A program made the translations under genes and the position numbers. Below the pieces are notes generated by a model. The model had not been told where the DNA came from. It did not search any database and worked only from the letters and a program-made list of their open reading frames with translations. Shown piece by piece: positions 8,634 through 17,774 of a stretch of DNA of 64,000 bases (position 1 is the first letter of the stretch; the number at the start of each line of letters is the position of its first letter). The stretch comes from Pyxidicoccus trucidator (GTDB lineage: Bacteria; Myxococcota; Myxococcia; Myxococcales; Myxococcaceae), in NCBI RefSeq assembly GCF_010894435.1, contig NZ_JAAIXZ010000001.1, positions 898,322 through 962,321 on the forward strand, given 5' to 3'.

Positions 8634-10022
8634 ATGTTCTCCTCGCTCGTCCTGGCGGCCACCCTGGCCGCGGCCCCCGCCCCTCGCTCCGCCGCTTCGG
8701 CGCAGACCGTCGTCCACGTCCCCAGGCTGGATGCGATGGCCGGCCTGTCCTCCTTCCTGGAGCGCGCGGGCAACCACGCGGCGCTGCTGCGCCCCTCCGC
8801 CTGGCGCGCGGAGCTGCACCCCTTCCTCGTCATCGACCCGACGAAACCGGAGACGCTCGCCTCGGCCGGGTTGGACGCGGCGGGCCCCGCCACGGTGTCC
8901 CTGCGTGACGATGGCCGCGTGTCCTGCCTGCGGGTGAAGGACGCGAAGGTCTTCCAGGAGAAGGCCGCCGAGGCCATCTCCGCCGCCGGCGGCGAGGAAG
9001 TGAAGCCCACCACCTCCAAGGGCGTGACGACGGTGAGCGTGAAGCGCTCGGCGGGTGGCGCCATGGGCTATGCCCTCAAGGGCCAGGAGGTGTGTTCCTT
9101 CGGCGCCACCGACACCGGCGGCCCCGCGCTCCTCAAGGAGGCGGTGAAGCTGGTGGGCAAGGCGCCCGCGCAGGACGCGCGGCTGGGCAAGCTGCCGGGC
9201 GTGGCGTACCTCACCTCCGGAGGGACGGTGCTGGGGCTGGACGGCACGAGTAGCGCGCTGAAGGTGGAGGGCACCGCGGCGAAGCTGCCGCTGCCGCCCT
9301 TCCAGGCGCGGAGCACCAGCCCCTACGGGACGATGAAGTCCGAGGGGATGCTCTTCTCGCGCGTGGCGGTAGCGCCCGCGGGGGTGTCGCAGGCGGTGGG
9401 CTCGCTGCGCGCCACCATCCAGGCCGTGTGCCCCGCGTGTCCCAGGGAGCAGGTGCAGTCCATGACGGACGCGGTGGCGAAGCAGCTCACCGGCAACATG
9501 CTGGTGAACATGGACAACGTGCAGGTGCGCGGCTCGCTGCGCGCGCCGGAGTCGCGCTTCTTCGCCGTGCGCCAGGCGCTGGCGGCGGAGGTGACGGACG
9601 CGGCGGCGGTGAAGTCCGCGCTCACGCCCCTGGGCAGATTCCCGGGCGCGAAGGCGCTGGCGGATGGCTGGGCGCTGGCGGTGAAGGGCGGCAACGTCTT
9701 CGTGCGGCTGAAGGACAAGCAATTGGTGGTGGGCAACGACGAGGCGGTGACGCAGGCCACGCTGGCAGCGCTGCCGGTGACGAGCGCGAAGCTGGAGCGC
9801 GCGGCGGACTTCTCGCTGGACCCGAAGAAGCTGGCGCGGGGGCTCAATCAGGTGTCGCTGGCGGACGTGCTCGCCGACGAGCAGCTCGCCGCGCTGTTCG
9901 CCGTCAGCTCCGAGCTGGGCCCGCTGCTGGAGCAGAGCGAGCGAATCACGGGGTGGATGGACAGCGCACCCGGCAATGCGCACCGCTTCTCCTTCACGTG
10001 GACGCTGCCGGCGGCGAAGTAG
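8634..10022 (+). CDS. Secreted protein of unknown function
   Basis: 462 residues with a short signal peptide (MFSSLVLAATLAAAPAPRSAASA). The mature part is rich in VKV/LKV strands and charged turns, with a repeated layout: LRDDGRVSCLRVKDAKVFQEKAAEA near residue 85 and VRLKDKQLVVGNDEAV near residue 360. This suggests two similar halves, as in DUF3352-type exported proteins; the match is not certain. Two Cys lie close together in CPACP. No catalytic motif seen. The gene stands alone between the preceding small gene and the restriction-modification island. Confidence 0.7.
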   Translation: MFSSLVLAATLAAAPAPRSAASAQTVVHVPRLDAMAGLSSFLERAGNHAALLRPSAWRAELHPFLVIDPTKPETLASAGLDAAGPATVSLRDDGRVSCLRVKDAKVFQEKAAEAISAAGGEEVKPTTSKGVTTVSVKRSAGGAMGYALKGQEVCSFGATDTGGPALLKEAVKLVGKAPAQDARLGKLPGVAYLTSGGTVLGLDGTSSALKVEGTAAKLPLPPFQARSTSPYGTMKSEGMLFSRVAVAPAGVSQAVGSLRATIQAVCPACPREQVQSMTDAVAKQLTGNMLVNMDNVQVRGSLRAPESRFFAVRQALAAEVTDAAAVKSALTPLGRFPGAKALADGWALAVKGGNVFVRLKDKQLVVGNDEAVTQATLAALPVTSAKLERAADFSLDPKKLARGLNQVSLADVLADEQLAALFAVSSELGPLLEQSERITGWMDSAPGNAHRFSFTWTLPAAK

Positions 10023-10111
10023 GCCTCGATCCGGGAGCGGCTCAGGGTCATCACCGGCACCTGCCCCAGACCTGACTGCCTATCCTTCCTTCAGCTCAAC
10101 TGATCTTAGCG

Positions 10112-10864
10112 TCAAAGCGGGCGGTGCTTCTTGAGGAAGGCTTGCAGCTCAGCATGTGGGATACGCTTGAGCTTCCCAAAGTTCGTGTCTTCATTAAAAT
10201 CCCTGCCCTCAGATTCTTTTCTTCCATAACCTGATAAATCCAGAAGCTTATTAAGCTTACGTTTCGCCCGACCAATCTTGCTAATCACGGTTGGAGTTTC
10301 AAAATTCCCAAACCAGCGACCGCCCCCCTTTTCAAGCCGTTGATCCCTCGCTTCGACCAGCTCTATCATCGACAGAACCGCAAGGTCGATGATGGTAGGA
10401 CTGACAACCGAGCTGTCATCATCCCAGTCCTGCAATTGGTAAGCAATCAGCAACATCGCGTCCTTCGCAGGATAGACGTTCTTTACCGTTACCTTTTGCG
10501 TGAGCCTGGCCGACGCCTCTCGCTTCGTCGAAGGCTTCTTTGTCTTGAGCTCGGGGTTATCGTCGTACAGGAGTTTGAGCTCGAGGCGAAAGCCAAGCAC
10601 GTGCTCATAGTCTGGATATCCTTCTCGGTCGCCCATGATGCCGCGGTGCTTGGTCAGGCCGACATTCGGCATCTCCTTGGCGAGGTGAGGAATCATGGCG
10701 TCCATCAGAGCTCCGACAATTGAGCCGAGCTGCGATGGCTCAAAAGCCGTAAGAGCTACTTTCGGAAGAGCCAAGTGTCGGATCTGCGTCCCAACTAGGG
10801 GGCTGAGGACGCGTTTCAGCGATGTCAGGTCGCTGGCGGAGATTCGCGGACGAGAGGGAGTCAT
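10112..10864 (-). CDS. Type II restriction endonuclease, PD-(D/E)XK (AhdI-like system)
   Basis: 250 residues. The segment GYPDYEHVLGFRLELKLL near residues 80-97 reads PD, nine residues, then ELK: the PD-(D/E)XK nuclease motif in which the Asp and Glu bind magnesium and the Lys assists catalysis. The rest is charged and matches no family I can name. The start codon overlaps the stop of the upstream controller gene as ATGA, so the two are one translationally coupled operon, as in C-R pairs of controlled restriction-modification systems. The divergent M and S genes complete the set. Base composition here is visibly lower in GC than the neighbours, a sign of acquisition by transfer. The recognition sequence cannot be read from the protein. 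Confidence 0.72.
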   Translation of the reverse strand: MTPSRPRISASDLTSLKRVLSPLVGTQIRHLALPKVALTAFEPSQLGSIVGALMDAMIPHLAKEMPNVGLTKHRGIMGDREGYPDYEHVLGFRLELKLLYDDNPELKTKKPSTKREASARLTQKVTVKNVYPAKDAMLLIAYQLQDWDDDSSVVSPTIIDLAVLSMIELVEARDQRLEKGGGRWFGNFETPTVISKIGRAKRKLNKLLDLSGYGRKESEGRDFNEDTNFGKLKRIPHAELQAFLKKHRPL

Positions 10865-11109
10865 GCGCCTCCCGATTTCTTGCGAAACTCGCTGGGGGTT
10901 ATGTCATCAAGCGTGACGCCCAACGCGCGGCACCACTCAAGAGTCTCGACGAAATCGAGCCGCCTTTCCGTCCCCTCCGCTTTCGATACAAAACTCTGTG
11001 GACGCTGAAGGCGCTTGGCAAGTTCTTCTTGGCTGACGCCCAACCGCCGCCGTTCGCGTCGAAGCAGGGCAACGAACTCCACGTAAGTGGGCCTCCGCGC
11101 TGATGGCAT
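10861..11109 (-). CDS. XRE-family controller (C) protein of the restriction-modification system
   Basis: 82 residues with a single helix-turn-helix of the XRE/HTH_3 class (LGVSQEELAKRL...SFVSKAEGTERR, residues about 23-50), the size and fold of C proteins. Such dimers bind the promoter between C-R and the methylase genes. They activate, then repress, the nuclease operon so that methylation comes before cutting. The gene overlaps the nuclease gene by four bases, and the 120-bp divergent gap to the methylase contains inverted repeats that could be its operators. It could instead be an unrelated XRE repressor, but the location argues for a controller. Confidence 0.75.
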   Translation of the reverse strand: MPSARRPTYVEFVALLRRERRRLGVSQEELAKRLQRPQSFVSKAEGTERRLDFVETLEWCRALGVTLDDITPSEFRKKSGGA

Positions 11110-11135
11110 GGCTTAGTGTCGGATCTGGTCAGAGC

Positions 11136-11154
11136 GCACGAGCTAGCATCGTGC
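11136..11154. promoter_or_regulatory. Inverted repeat in the divergent R-M promoter region (IR1)
   Basis: GCACGA, seven bases, TCGTGC: a perfect 6-bp inverted repeat just upstream of the controller start. It may be an operator for the XRE controller; this is inferred from position only. Confidence 0.4.
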
Positions 11155-11169
11155 AACGCACAAGCTACT

Positions 11170-11184
11170 ATCCCAAATTGGGAT
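11170..11184. promoter_or_regulatory. Inverted repeat in the divergent R-M promoter region (IR2)
   Basis: ATCCCAA, one base, TTGGGAT: a perfect 7-bp palindrome in the middle of the gap between controller and methylase genes, and the best-shaped operator candidate there. Confidence 0.5.
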
Positions 11185-11196
11185 TCGATCGACACA

Positions 11197-11214
11197 TCAA
11201 GACGATTGTCTTGA
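11197..11214. promoter_or_regulatory. Inverted repeat in the divergent R-M promoter region (IR3)
   Basis: TCAAGAC, four bases, GTCTTGA: a perfect 7-bp inverted repeat, 16 bp before the methylase GTG. A protein bound here would be expected to affect methylase transcription or initiation. Confidence 0.5.
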
Positions 11215-11229
11215 CGATGGCGGACCCAT

Positions 11230-12558
11230 GTGTCATCCCCTGACTCCATGGCAAAGCGACATGCTGCCCGCGTCGGCAGAATGGAGTCGATTTTCTTGCG
11301 ACTGGAGGAACTTGTCCTGGCGAACTCGGGAGAGGATGAGTTCGAGGAGATCTTCAAGCTAGTTATCGCGAAGCTCTGTGCTGAGCGCGCATCAATGGCT
11401 GTCCGATTTGGGAAACATCGCTCCCCGGAGCAGACCGCAACCGCCATAAATACGCTCTTGGGGGATGCCGAGCGAATCTGGCCAGGCGTGCTCGGCGAGG
11501 AGATACACTCCCGGCTCTCTCCCGAGCACCTCGCCGTGTGCGTTGAGGCACTCGAACCTCATCAACTGTCTTCAGAGGGGTTCGAAGTGATGGATAGCCT
11601 CTTTGAGTTCCTGATTTCCCGGCAGGCAAAGGGAGCGAAGGGGCAGTATTTCACCCCTCGACATGTAATCGAGCTTTGCGTACGGATGCTCAAGCCGCAA
11701 CTGGGTGAAACCATACTCGACCCAGCCTGCGGCTCAGGCGGATTCCTGATCCACGCCTTGAATTACATCCGGAGCAGTGCCAACCCGTCGGCCCGAGAAC
11801 TCGCGGACTACTGCAAGAAATGCATCTGGGGCGTTGATATCGACGCCCAGGCCATCCGGGTTGCAAAGGCCCTGATGATCATTTCTGGCGGCAGCAATAG
11901 CAACATCCTCAGGGCAAACAGCTTGCTGAAGTCGCGTCTCAACCCACAGCTCCTTCCGGGCCTTTTCGACGAAAGCCCAGCATCACAACTATCTATTGAA
12001 GAAATCATCCATAAAGTCTTCACAAAAAACAAGGGCTTTGACGTCGTCCTCACCAATCCACCATTCGCTGGAGAGGTGCGAGAGAAGGAACTTCTTAGCA
12101 CCTATTCTCTCGCGCATGGGCGTGACCGGATTGAGCGCGATGTATTATTCATTGAGCGCTGCCTTCAGTTCCTACGACCTGGAGGAAGAATGGCCATCGT
12201 CCTTCCCCACAACAAGTTCGGAGCAGAGTCGTACAGCTACGTGAGAGAACATGTTGCCGCCCATGCGAGAATCACAGCAGTAATTGGGCTGGGGAGAAAT
12301 ACGTTCCTGCCGCACACACACCAGAAAGCAAGCATTCTTGTCCTGCAGAAGAATCAACTTGGCTCGCAGTCCTCCAAAGCGGCAAATATCTTCTTTGCCA
12401 TTTCCGAAAGGGACGGAAAGGACTCCAAGGGACAGTACATTCTAAAAGGTCACGAGAGTAACTCACTGTGGAACAAGGTAGATCATGACTTCGACGAGGT
12501 TGTGAGTGCCTTCGACACATTCTGTGTTCGGGAACGTCGCTTCTCCAAGGAGGCCTGA
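11230..12558 (+). CDS. Type I-like (gamma class) N6-adenine DNA methyltransferase, M subunit
   Basis: 442 residues from GTG; an in-frame ATG at 11248 is an alternative, and neither has a strong ribosome site. An HsdM-like helical N-domain (residues 15-130) precedes the catalytic domain. QYFTPRHVIELCVRML and LDPACGSGGF (motif I, SAM binding) lie near residues 140-175, and VVLTNPPFAG (motif IV, catalytic NPPF) near 275. This is the HsdM family pattern of adenine-N6 methylases working with a separate specificity subunit. Its stop is two bases before the S gene start, so the pair is an operon. No HsdR translocase gene is present; the nuclease partner is the small PD-(D/E)XK protein on the other strand, which is the layout of type IIH systems. 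Confidence 0.85.
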   Translation: MSSPDSMAKRHAARVGRMESIFLRLEELVLANSGEDEFEEIFKLVIAKLCAERASMAVRFGKHRSPEQTATAINTLLGDAERIWPGVLGEEIHSRLSPEHLAVCVEALEPHQLSSEGFEVMDSLFEFLISRQAKGAKGQYFTPRHVIELCVRMLKPQLGETILDPACGSGGFLIHALNYIRSSANPSARELADYCKKCIWGVDIDAQAIRVAKALMIISGGSNSNILRANSLLKSRLNPQLLPGLFDESPASQLSIEEIIHKVFTKNKGFDVVLTNPPFAGEVREKELLSTYSLAHGRDRIERDVLFIERCLQFLRPGGRMAIVLPHNKFGAESYSYVREHVAAHARITAVIGLGRNTFLPHTHQKASILVLQKNQLGSQSSKAANIFFAISERDGKDSKGQYILKGHESNSLWNKVDHDFDEVVSAFDTFCVRERRFSKEA

Positions 12559-12560
12559 CC

Positions 12561-13235
12561 ATGGCAATCTGTGTGATTCAGTCATTTGCGGACCTAGCCC
12601 CCGGATTGGTACTCGCTCCCGAGCGGTATGATCCTCGGCGCCGCGTGAATGCAACCAGAGCCGACACGGCAGGGATGATTGGGGACTTTTTCGCTCTTCG
12701 ACGGGAGACCATCTCCGCGACTAGCGATTTCAAGCAGCCCATTATTGTCCTAGACACCTCAGACGCCCTCGAAGGAGTCATCCATGGAAACAAACCACAG
12801 GTGCCAGTTGCAACCCTGGGAAGCAACAAGAAGCTACTGTGTCCTGGCGATGTTATCATCTCGCGGCTTCGTCCCTACCTGAGACAGGTTGGCTTTCTGG
12901 ACGCGGGCTTGTTCACAAGCGATAGCCCCCCTCAATTCGTCGCATCGACGGAGTTCTTTGTTCTCCGTCATCTGGGTGAGGGCTCCGGCGCATTCCTGGT
13001 GCCGCTCCTTATGACTACAACGGTACAGGCGGCATTGGCGGCCGCGCAAGAAGGCGGGCATCATCCAAGATTCGGTGAGGAAACGCTCTTGAAGCTACCT
13101 GTTCCCATGGAACTATGGAGGAAGCGCAAGGAGCTCGCCCTAGCCTTTGAAAACGCGGTAAGCACACTCCGGAAAGCAGAGCAGTCCCTGCTCAATCTTC
13201 GCCTGACGGTCGAACCCATGTTACGCAAGCCGTAG
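12561..13235 (+). CDS. Half-size type I-like specificity (S) subunit
   Basis: 224 residues, about half of a usual HsdS. It has one target recognition domain followed by one helical conserved stretch (LWRKRKELALAFENAVSTLRKAEQSLLNLR) near the C-terminus. The TRD contains PGDVIISRLRPYLRQVGF and RFGEETLLKLPVPM, typical of HsdS TRDs. With a single TRD the protein should dimerise, giving an M2S2 enzyme and a symmetric split target, as for AhdI. It follows the M gene by two bases. Confidence 0.8.
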   Translation: MAICVIQSFADLAPGLVLAPERYDPRRRVNATRADTAGMIGDFFALRRETISATSDFKQPIIVLDTSDALEGVIHGNKPQVPVATLGSNKKLLCPGDVIISRLRPYLRQVGFLDAGLFTSDSPPQFVASTEFFVLRHLGEGSGAFLVPLLMTTTVQAALAAAQEGGHHPRFGEETLLKLPVPMELWRKRKELALAFENAVSTLRKAEQSLLNLRLTVEPMLRKP

Positions 13236-13360
13236 CTCGCACTGCGGGCCTGATTCATTGTCAGGAGTTGCGGAGGACTGGCGAGAAGGCTTCACCGCCT
13301 TGCCCGAGAGGACCAGCGCCAGGAGCAGTGAGAGTCGACCTCGACGTCGCCTCTCCTGAG
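13236..13360. other. Right boundary of the R-M island, no gene seen
   Basis: About 125 bp between the S gene and the protease gene. Composition returns to high GC within it. I see no convincing gene, integrase, att-like direct repeat or terminator. Confidence 0.4.
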
Positions 13361-14518
13361 TCACGCCGGCCGCTCCTGCCGGAAGCCCCGCTCCGCGCGC
13401 CCGGCCCGCTCCGCGCGCGCCTCGTACAGCGCCAGGCCGCGCTGCACGTCCGCCAGGTCCAGCGTGCCCACCAGCAGCCCGTCCTCCGCCACCACGGCAA
13501 GCTGCGGCACCTCCTTCTCGGCCATGCGCCGCAGCGCCGTCCACCCGTCCTCCTCCACGCCCACCACCTCCACCGGACGCATCAGCTCGCGCGCGGTCCG
13601 CGTGGCTCGCTCCGCCTCCGACACCCCGCCCACCGCCTCCATCCCCACCCAGCCCACGGGCCGTCCGTCCTCCGTCACGGGCAGCGCCAGCCGCCGCGCC
13701 TGCCGCAGCGCCCACATGGCCTCCCACGCCGACGCGCCCGCGTCCACGCCCGCCAGCCACGGCGTCATCAGCGCCGACACCGGCACGCGCTCCAGCGTGG
13801 CCTTCATCCGCACCTGCCGCGCCTCACCCTCCGCGCCCAGGTAGATGAACACCGCGATGACCATCAGGAACGGGTTGAGGACGAACGCGCCCCACAGGCC
13901 GAACAGCACCGCGAAGCCCCGTCCCATCACCGACGCCACCCGCGTCGCGCGCACCGCGCCCAGCCGCCCCGTCAGCGCCGCGCGGACGATGCGACCTCCA
14001 TCCATGGGGAAGGCGGGCAGCAGGTTGAACGCACCCAGGAAGAGGTTGAGGCTCGCCAGGTAGAAGCACGCGAACTGGAGGTTGAAGGAGCGCGTGCCCT
14101 GCAACAGCCATATCGCCACGCCGAAGGCCATCGCCACGAAGATGCTGGCGAGCGGCCCCACCAGCGCCATCAACGCCTCGTCCCTGGGCCGGGGCGGTGC
14201 CTCCGTCAGCTCCGACACGCCTCCCACCATCATCAACGTAATCGAGCGCACCTTGCCGCCCCGCCGCAGCGCGTAGACGGTGTGCGCCAGCTCGTGCACG
14301 AACACGGACGCGAACAACCCCACCGCCACGCCCAGCCCCCACAGCGCGGGTGAGCCGAGCAACCGTTCCGGTGGCACCTCGGCCACCTCCGCCGCCCGGC
14401 GGAACGCTCCGCCGAACATCACCGCCAGCAGCGGCAGGACGAGCAGCAGCGTGAAGTGGACGCGAATGGGAATGCCGCGAAACGCGCCCACCTGCAAAGA
14501 ACCCCGAGCAGCGCGCAT
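13361..14518 (-). CDS. Site-2-protease-like membrane zinc metalloprotease (M50) with CBS pair
   Basis: 385 residues from ATG (MRAARGSLQVG). Transmembrane segments begin near residue 18. HELAH (HExxH) sits at about residue 75 within a membrane segment, and NLLPAFPMDGGRI near 180 provides the third zinc ligand, Asp, in the S2P DG motif. About residues 245-370 hold two CBS-like modules (VSALMTPWLAG..., LMRPVEVVGVEEDGWTAL...), which bind adenine nucleotides in other proteins. This is the SpoIVFB/Rip3-like subgroup: intramembrane cleavage of a signalling protein, regulated through the CBS pair. The substrate is unknown. Divergent from the Coq4-like gene with 222 bp between. Confidence 0.85.
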   Translation of the reverse strand: MRAARGSLQVGAFRGIPIRVHFTLLLVLPLLAVMFGGAFRRAAEVAEVPPERLLGSPALWGLGVAVGLFASVFVHELAHTVYALRRGGKVRSITLMMVGGVSELTEAPPRPRDEALMALVGPLASIFVAMAFGVAIWLLQGTRSFNLQFACFYLASLNLFLGAFNLLPAFPMDGGRIVRAALTGRLGAVRATRVASVMGRGFAVLFGLWGAFVLNPFLMVIAVFIYLGAEGEARQVRMKATLERVPVSALMTPWLAGVDAGASAWEAMWALRQARRLALPVTEDGRPVGWVGMEAVGGVSEAERATRTARELMRPVEVVGVEEDGWTALRRMAEKEVPQLAVVAEDGLLVGTLDLADVQRGLALYEARAERAGRAERGFRQERPA

Positions 14519-14740
14519 GGCGGACCTCCAGACTCGAAACGTCCGTCTCCTCCCGGCCATCCGCACGGGCCCGGGAAAGGCACGTTCGACCGCCCGCCCC
14601 CCCAGTGTCGGCTCCCGGGCGCTCGGGATGTCCGCCCGCGAGCACCTCTCCGGGCCGCGCGCCCGTCCTTCCCCCGGGCGCGTACCCTGGCGCCACACGA
14701 CGCCCGGCCGGTGTCGCGACACCCATCTCGAGAGGCAGGC

Positions 14741-15430
14741 ATGCGGAACCCCGTCGCGTATGCCCGGACGGCGTGGCGGATGGCGCGCACCCTCCGGAAT
14801 CCCGAGCAGCTCCAGGACATCCTGGAGCTGGCCGCCGTGCTGGCCCCACCCACCGCCATGCGCCGGCTGGTGGAGCGGCTGATGCACCATGACTCCGCCG
14901 CCCACGCCTTCGTCGAGCGCCCGCGCCTGGGCTTCCTCCACCTGGCGTCGCTGCGCACCCTGCCCGAGGGCACCCTGGGCCGCGCCTTCGCGGACCACCT
15001 GGTGGAGAACGGGCTGGACCCGGATGCCCTCCCCTACCTGGAGGCCCACACGGACGAAGAGTACGTGCGGGCCCACATGCTGGAGTCCCATGACATCTGG
15101 CACGTGCTCACCGGCTTCCACACCGACGTGGCCGGCGAGTTGGGCGTCCAGGCCTTCAGCCTCGCCCAGGTGGGCAGCCCCTTCGCCCTGGGAATCCTCG
15201 CGGGCGGGCTGGCCAACACCCTCCTCTACGCCTTCTCCGAGCGGGACGTGCGCATGCGCGCCATCGTCCGGGGGTGGCTGCTGGGCCGCCGCGCCGGCCT
15301 CCTCTTCGGCGTGCCCTGGCGCCAGATGTGGGAGCTGCCCCTGACGGAGGTGCGCCAGCGTTTTGCCCTGGACCTGGAGGCCGTGGACGGCGTGCTTCCA
15401 GGGAGCGCGCACCCCGCCCAATCGTGCTAG
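14741..15430 (+). CDS. Coq4-family protein
   Basis: 229 residues beginning [10 protein letters not shown] behind GAGAGGCAGG. Coq4 proteins carry HDxxHx11E; here HDIWH followed by eleven residues and Glu is complete (about residues 114-130, in [12 protein letters not shown]). This metal site has been tied to removal of the C1 carboxylate in ubiquinone biosynthesis in eukaryotes. Myxobacteria use menaquinone, so the bacterial role here is uncertain. The C-terminus is helical and Arg-rich. The gene is 11 bp upstream of the carboxyltransferase gene and probably co-transcribed with it. Confidence 0.75.
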   Translation: MRNPVAYARTAWRMARTLRNPEQLQDILELAAVLAPPTAMRRLVERLMHHDSAAHAFVERPRLGFLHLASLRTLPEGTLGRAFADHLVENGLDPDALPYLEAHTDEEYVRAHMLESHDIWHVLTGFHTDVAGELGVQAFSLAQVGSPFALGILAGGLANTLLYAFSERDVRMRAIVRGWLLGRRAGLLFGVPWRQMWELPLTEVRQRFALDLEAVDGVLPGSAHPAQSC

Positions 15431-15441
15431 AGGGGGCGCCC

Positions 15442-17001
<1,560 letters not shown>

Positions 17002-17021
17002 GCCTCTCCCGTGTGGGTCCC

Positions 17022-17050
17022 GCCTGCCCTCCCCTGCCTGGAGGGCAGGC
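17022..17050 (+). terminator. Strong hairpin after pccB, no U-tract
   Basis: GCCTGCCCTCC, a seven-base loop, GGAGGGCAGGC: a perfect 11-bp stem 20 bp after the pccB stop. No run of T follows, so it is more likely a 3'-end stabiliser or partial terminator inside the operon than a full intrinsic terminator. Confidence 0.45.
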
Positions 17051-17119
17051 AGGCACGCGCCATCCAGGAAATTTGAGGGTGGCGGACGGGCTTTCAGGTT
17101 GCCAGGAAAGGAACCCCAT

Positions 17120-17734
17120 TTGTCCCACCGCCGACTCATCCTCTTTCTCTCCGACGTTGAAGGTAACCTCACCGCGCTGCGCCAGACGTTGAAGCGCGTA
17201 TGCGAGGCGGTCGAGCTCCCCACGCCTGAAGTGAAGTGGGTGGAGACGCCACCCGAGGGCCTCGCGGAGGCCGGCTGGCACGCCGCCGAGCTGGAGCTGC
17301 CCCCCGCCCCCGGCCGCAAGGCCCGCAAGTCCGAGCAGCCCTTCCTGGAGGAGCAGCTGGACGCCATGACGCAGGCGCTGGCCCAGGACTTCCGCGACAG
17401 GGCGCTGGGCGTCTTCGTGGACCGGGAGCACAGCTACGCGCGCACCTGCGTCAGCGGCCCGGGCCGTCCGTCCAAGGCCGTGGAAGGCGAAGTGCTGGAT
17501 GTCCTCCGCCAGGCCGCGCGCTGGCTGGACGTGGAGACGGGCATGCTGGCCAAGCTGTTCGGTGGCGGCAACGCGGCCCGCAACCTGCTGGCCGCGGCCG
17601 TGGACTTCGGCAACGAGCCGGGCAGCGTCAAGCCCCCCTCCCCGCCCGAGCCGGACGAGGATGACCGCTTCGTGGAGGCCAAGCTGGCCCAGGCCAAGGT
17701 CTACATGGAGCAGTACCGGAGCAACCGGAAGTAG
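17120..17734 (+). CDS. Unknown protein within the acyl-CoA carboxylase operon
   Basis: 204 residues from TTG at LSHRRLILFLSD, placed 8 bp after AGGAAAGG; an upstream TTG seven codons earlier overlaps that ribosome site and is less likely. The N-terminal part is charged with a possible beta-alpha start. Residues about 90-200 are helical with a Pro/Glu/Asp-rich linker near residue 180 (SPPEPDEDDR). No domain is recognised. Lying between the carboxyltransferase and biotin carboxylase genes suggests a role linked to that enzyme, for example as an accessory or regulatory subunit, but this is only position-based. Confidence 0.6.
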   Translation: MSHRRLILFLSDVEGNLTALRQTLKRVCEAVELPTPEVKWVETPPEGLAEAGWHAAELELPPAPGRKARKSEQPFLEEQLDAMTQALAQDFRDRALGVFVDREHSYARTCVSGPGRPSKAVEGEVLDVLRQAARWLDVETGMLAKLFGGGNAARNLLAAAVDFGNEPGSVKPPSPPEPDEDDRFVEAKLAQAKVYMEQYRSNRK

Positions 17735-17773
17735 GGGCGCGAAATCCGAGGCGCCCCGTGCTAGAGGGGCGCC
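17734..17773 (+). promoter_or_regulatory. Two mutually exclusive hairpins over the biotin carboxylase start
   Basis: GGGGCGC (17734-17740) can pair with GCGCCCC (17751-17757). The overlapping GGCGCCCC (17750-17757) can instead pair with GGGGCGCC (17766-17773), which covers the ribosome site AGAGGGG just before the ATG at 17775. The second fold would hide the start and the first would free it. No ligand-binding domain is seen, so how it might be switched is unknown. Confidence 0.4.
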
Positions 17774-17774
17774 C

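Noticed and set aside
13236-13360. Attachment site or integrase scar of the R-M island
   Set aside because: No direct repeat shared with the left boundary (10023-10111), no tRNA and no integrase could be seen.
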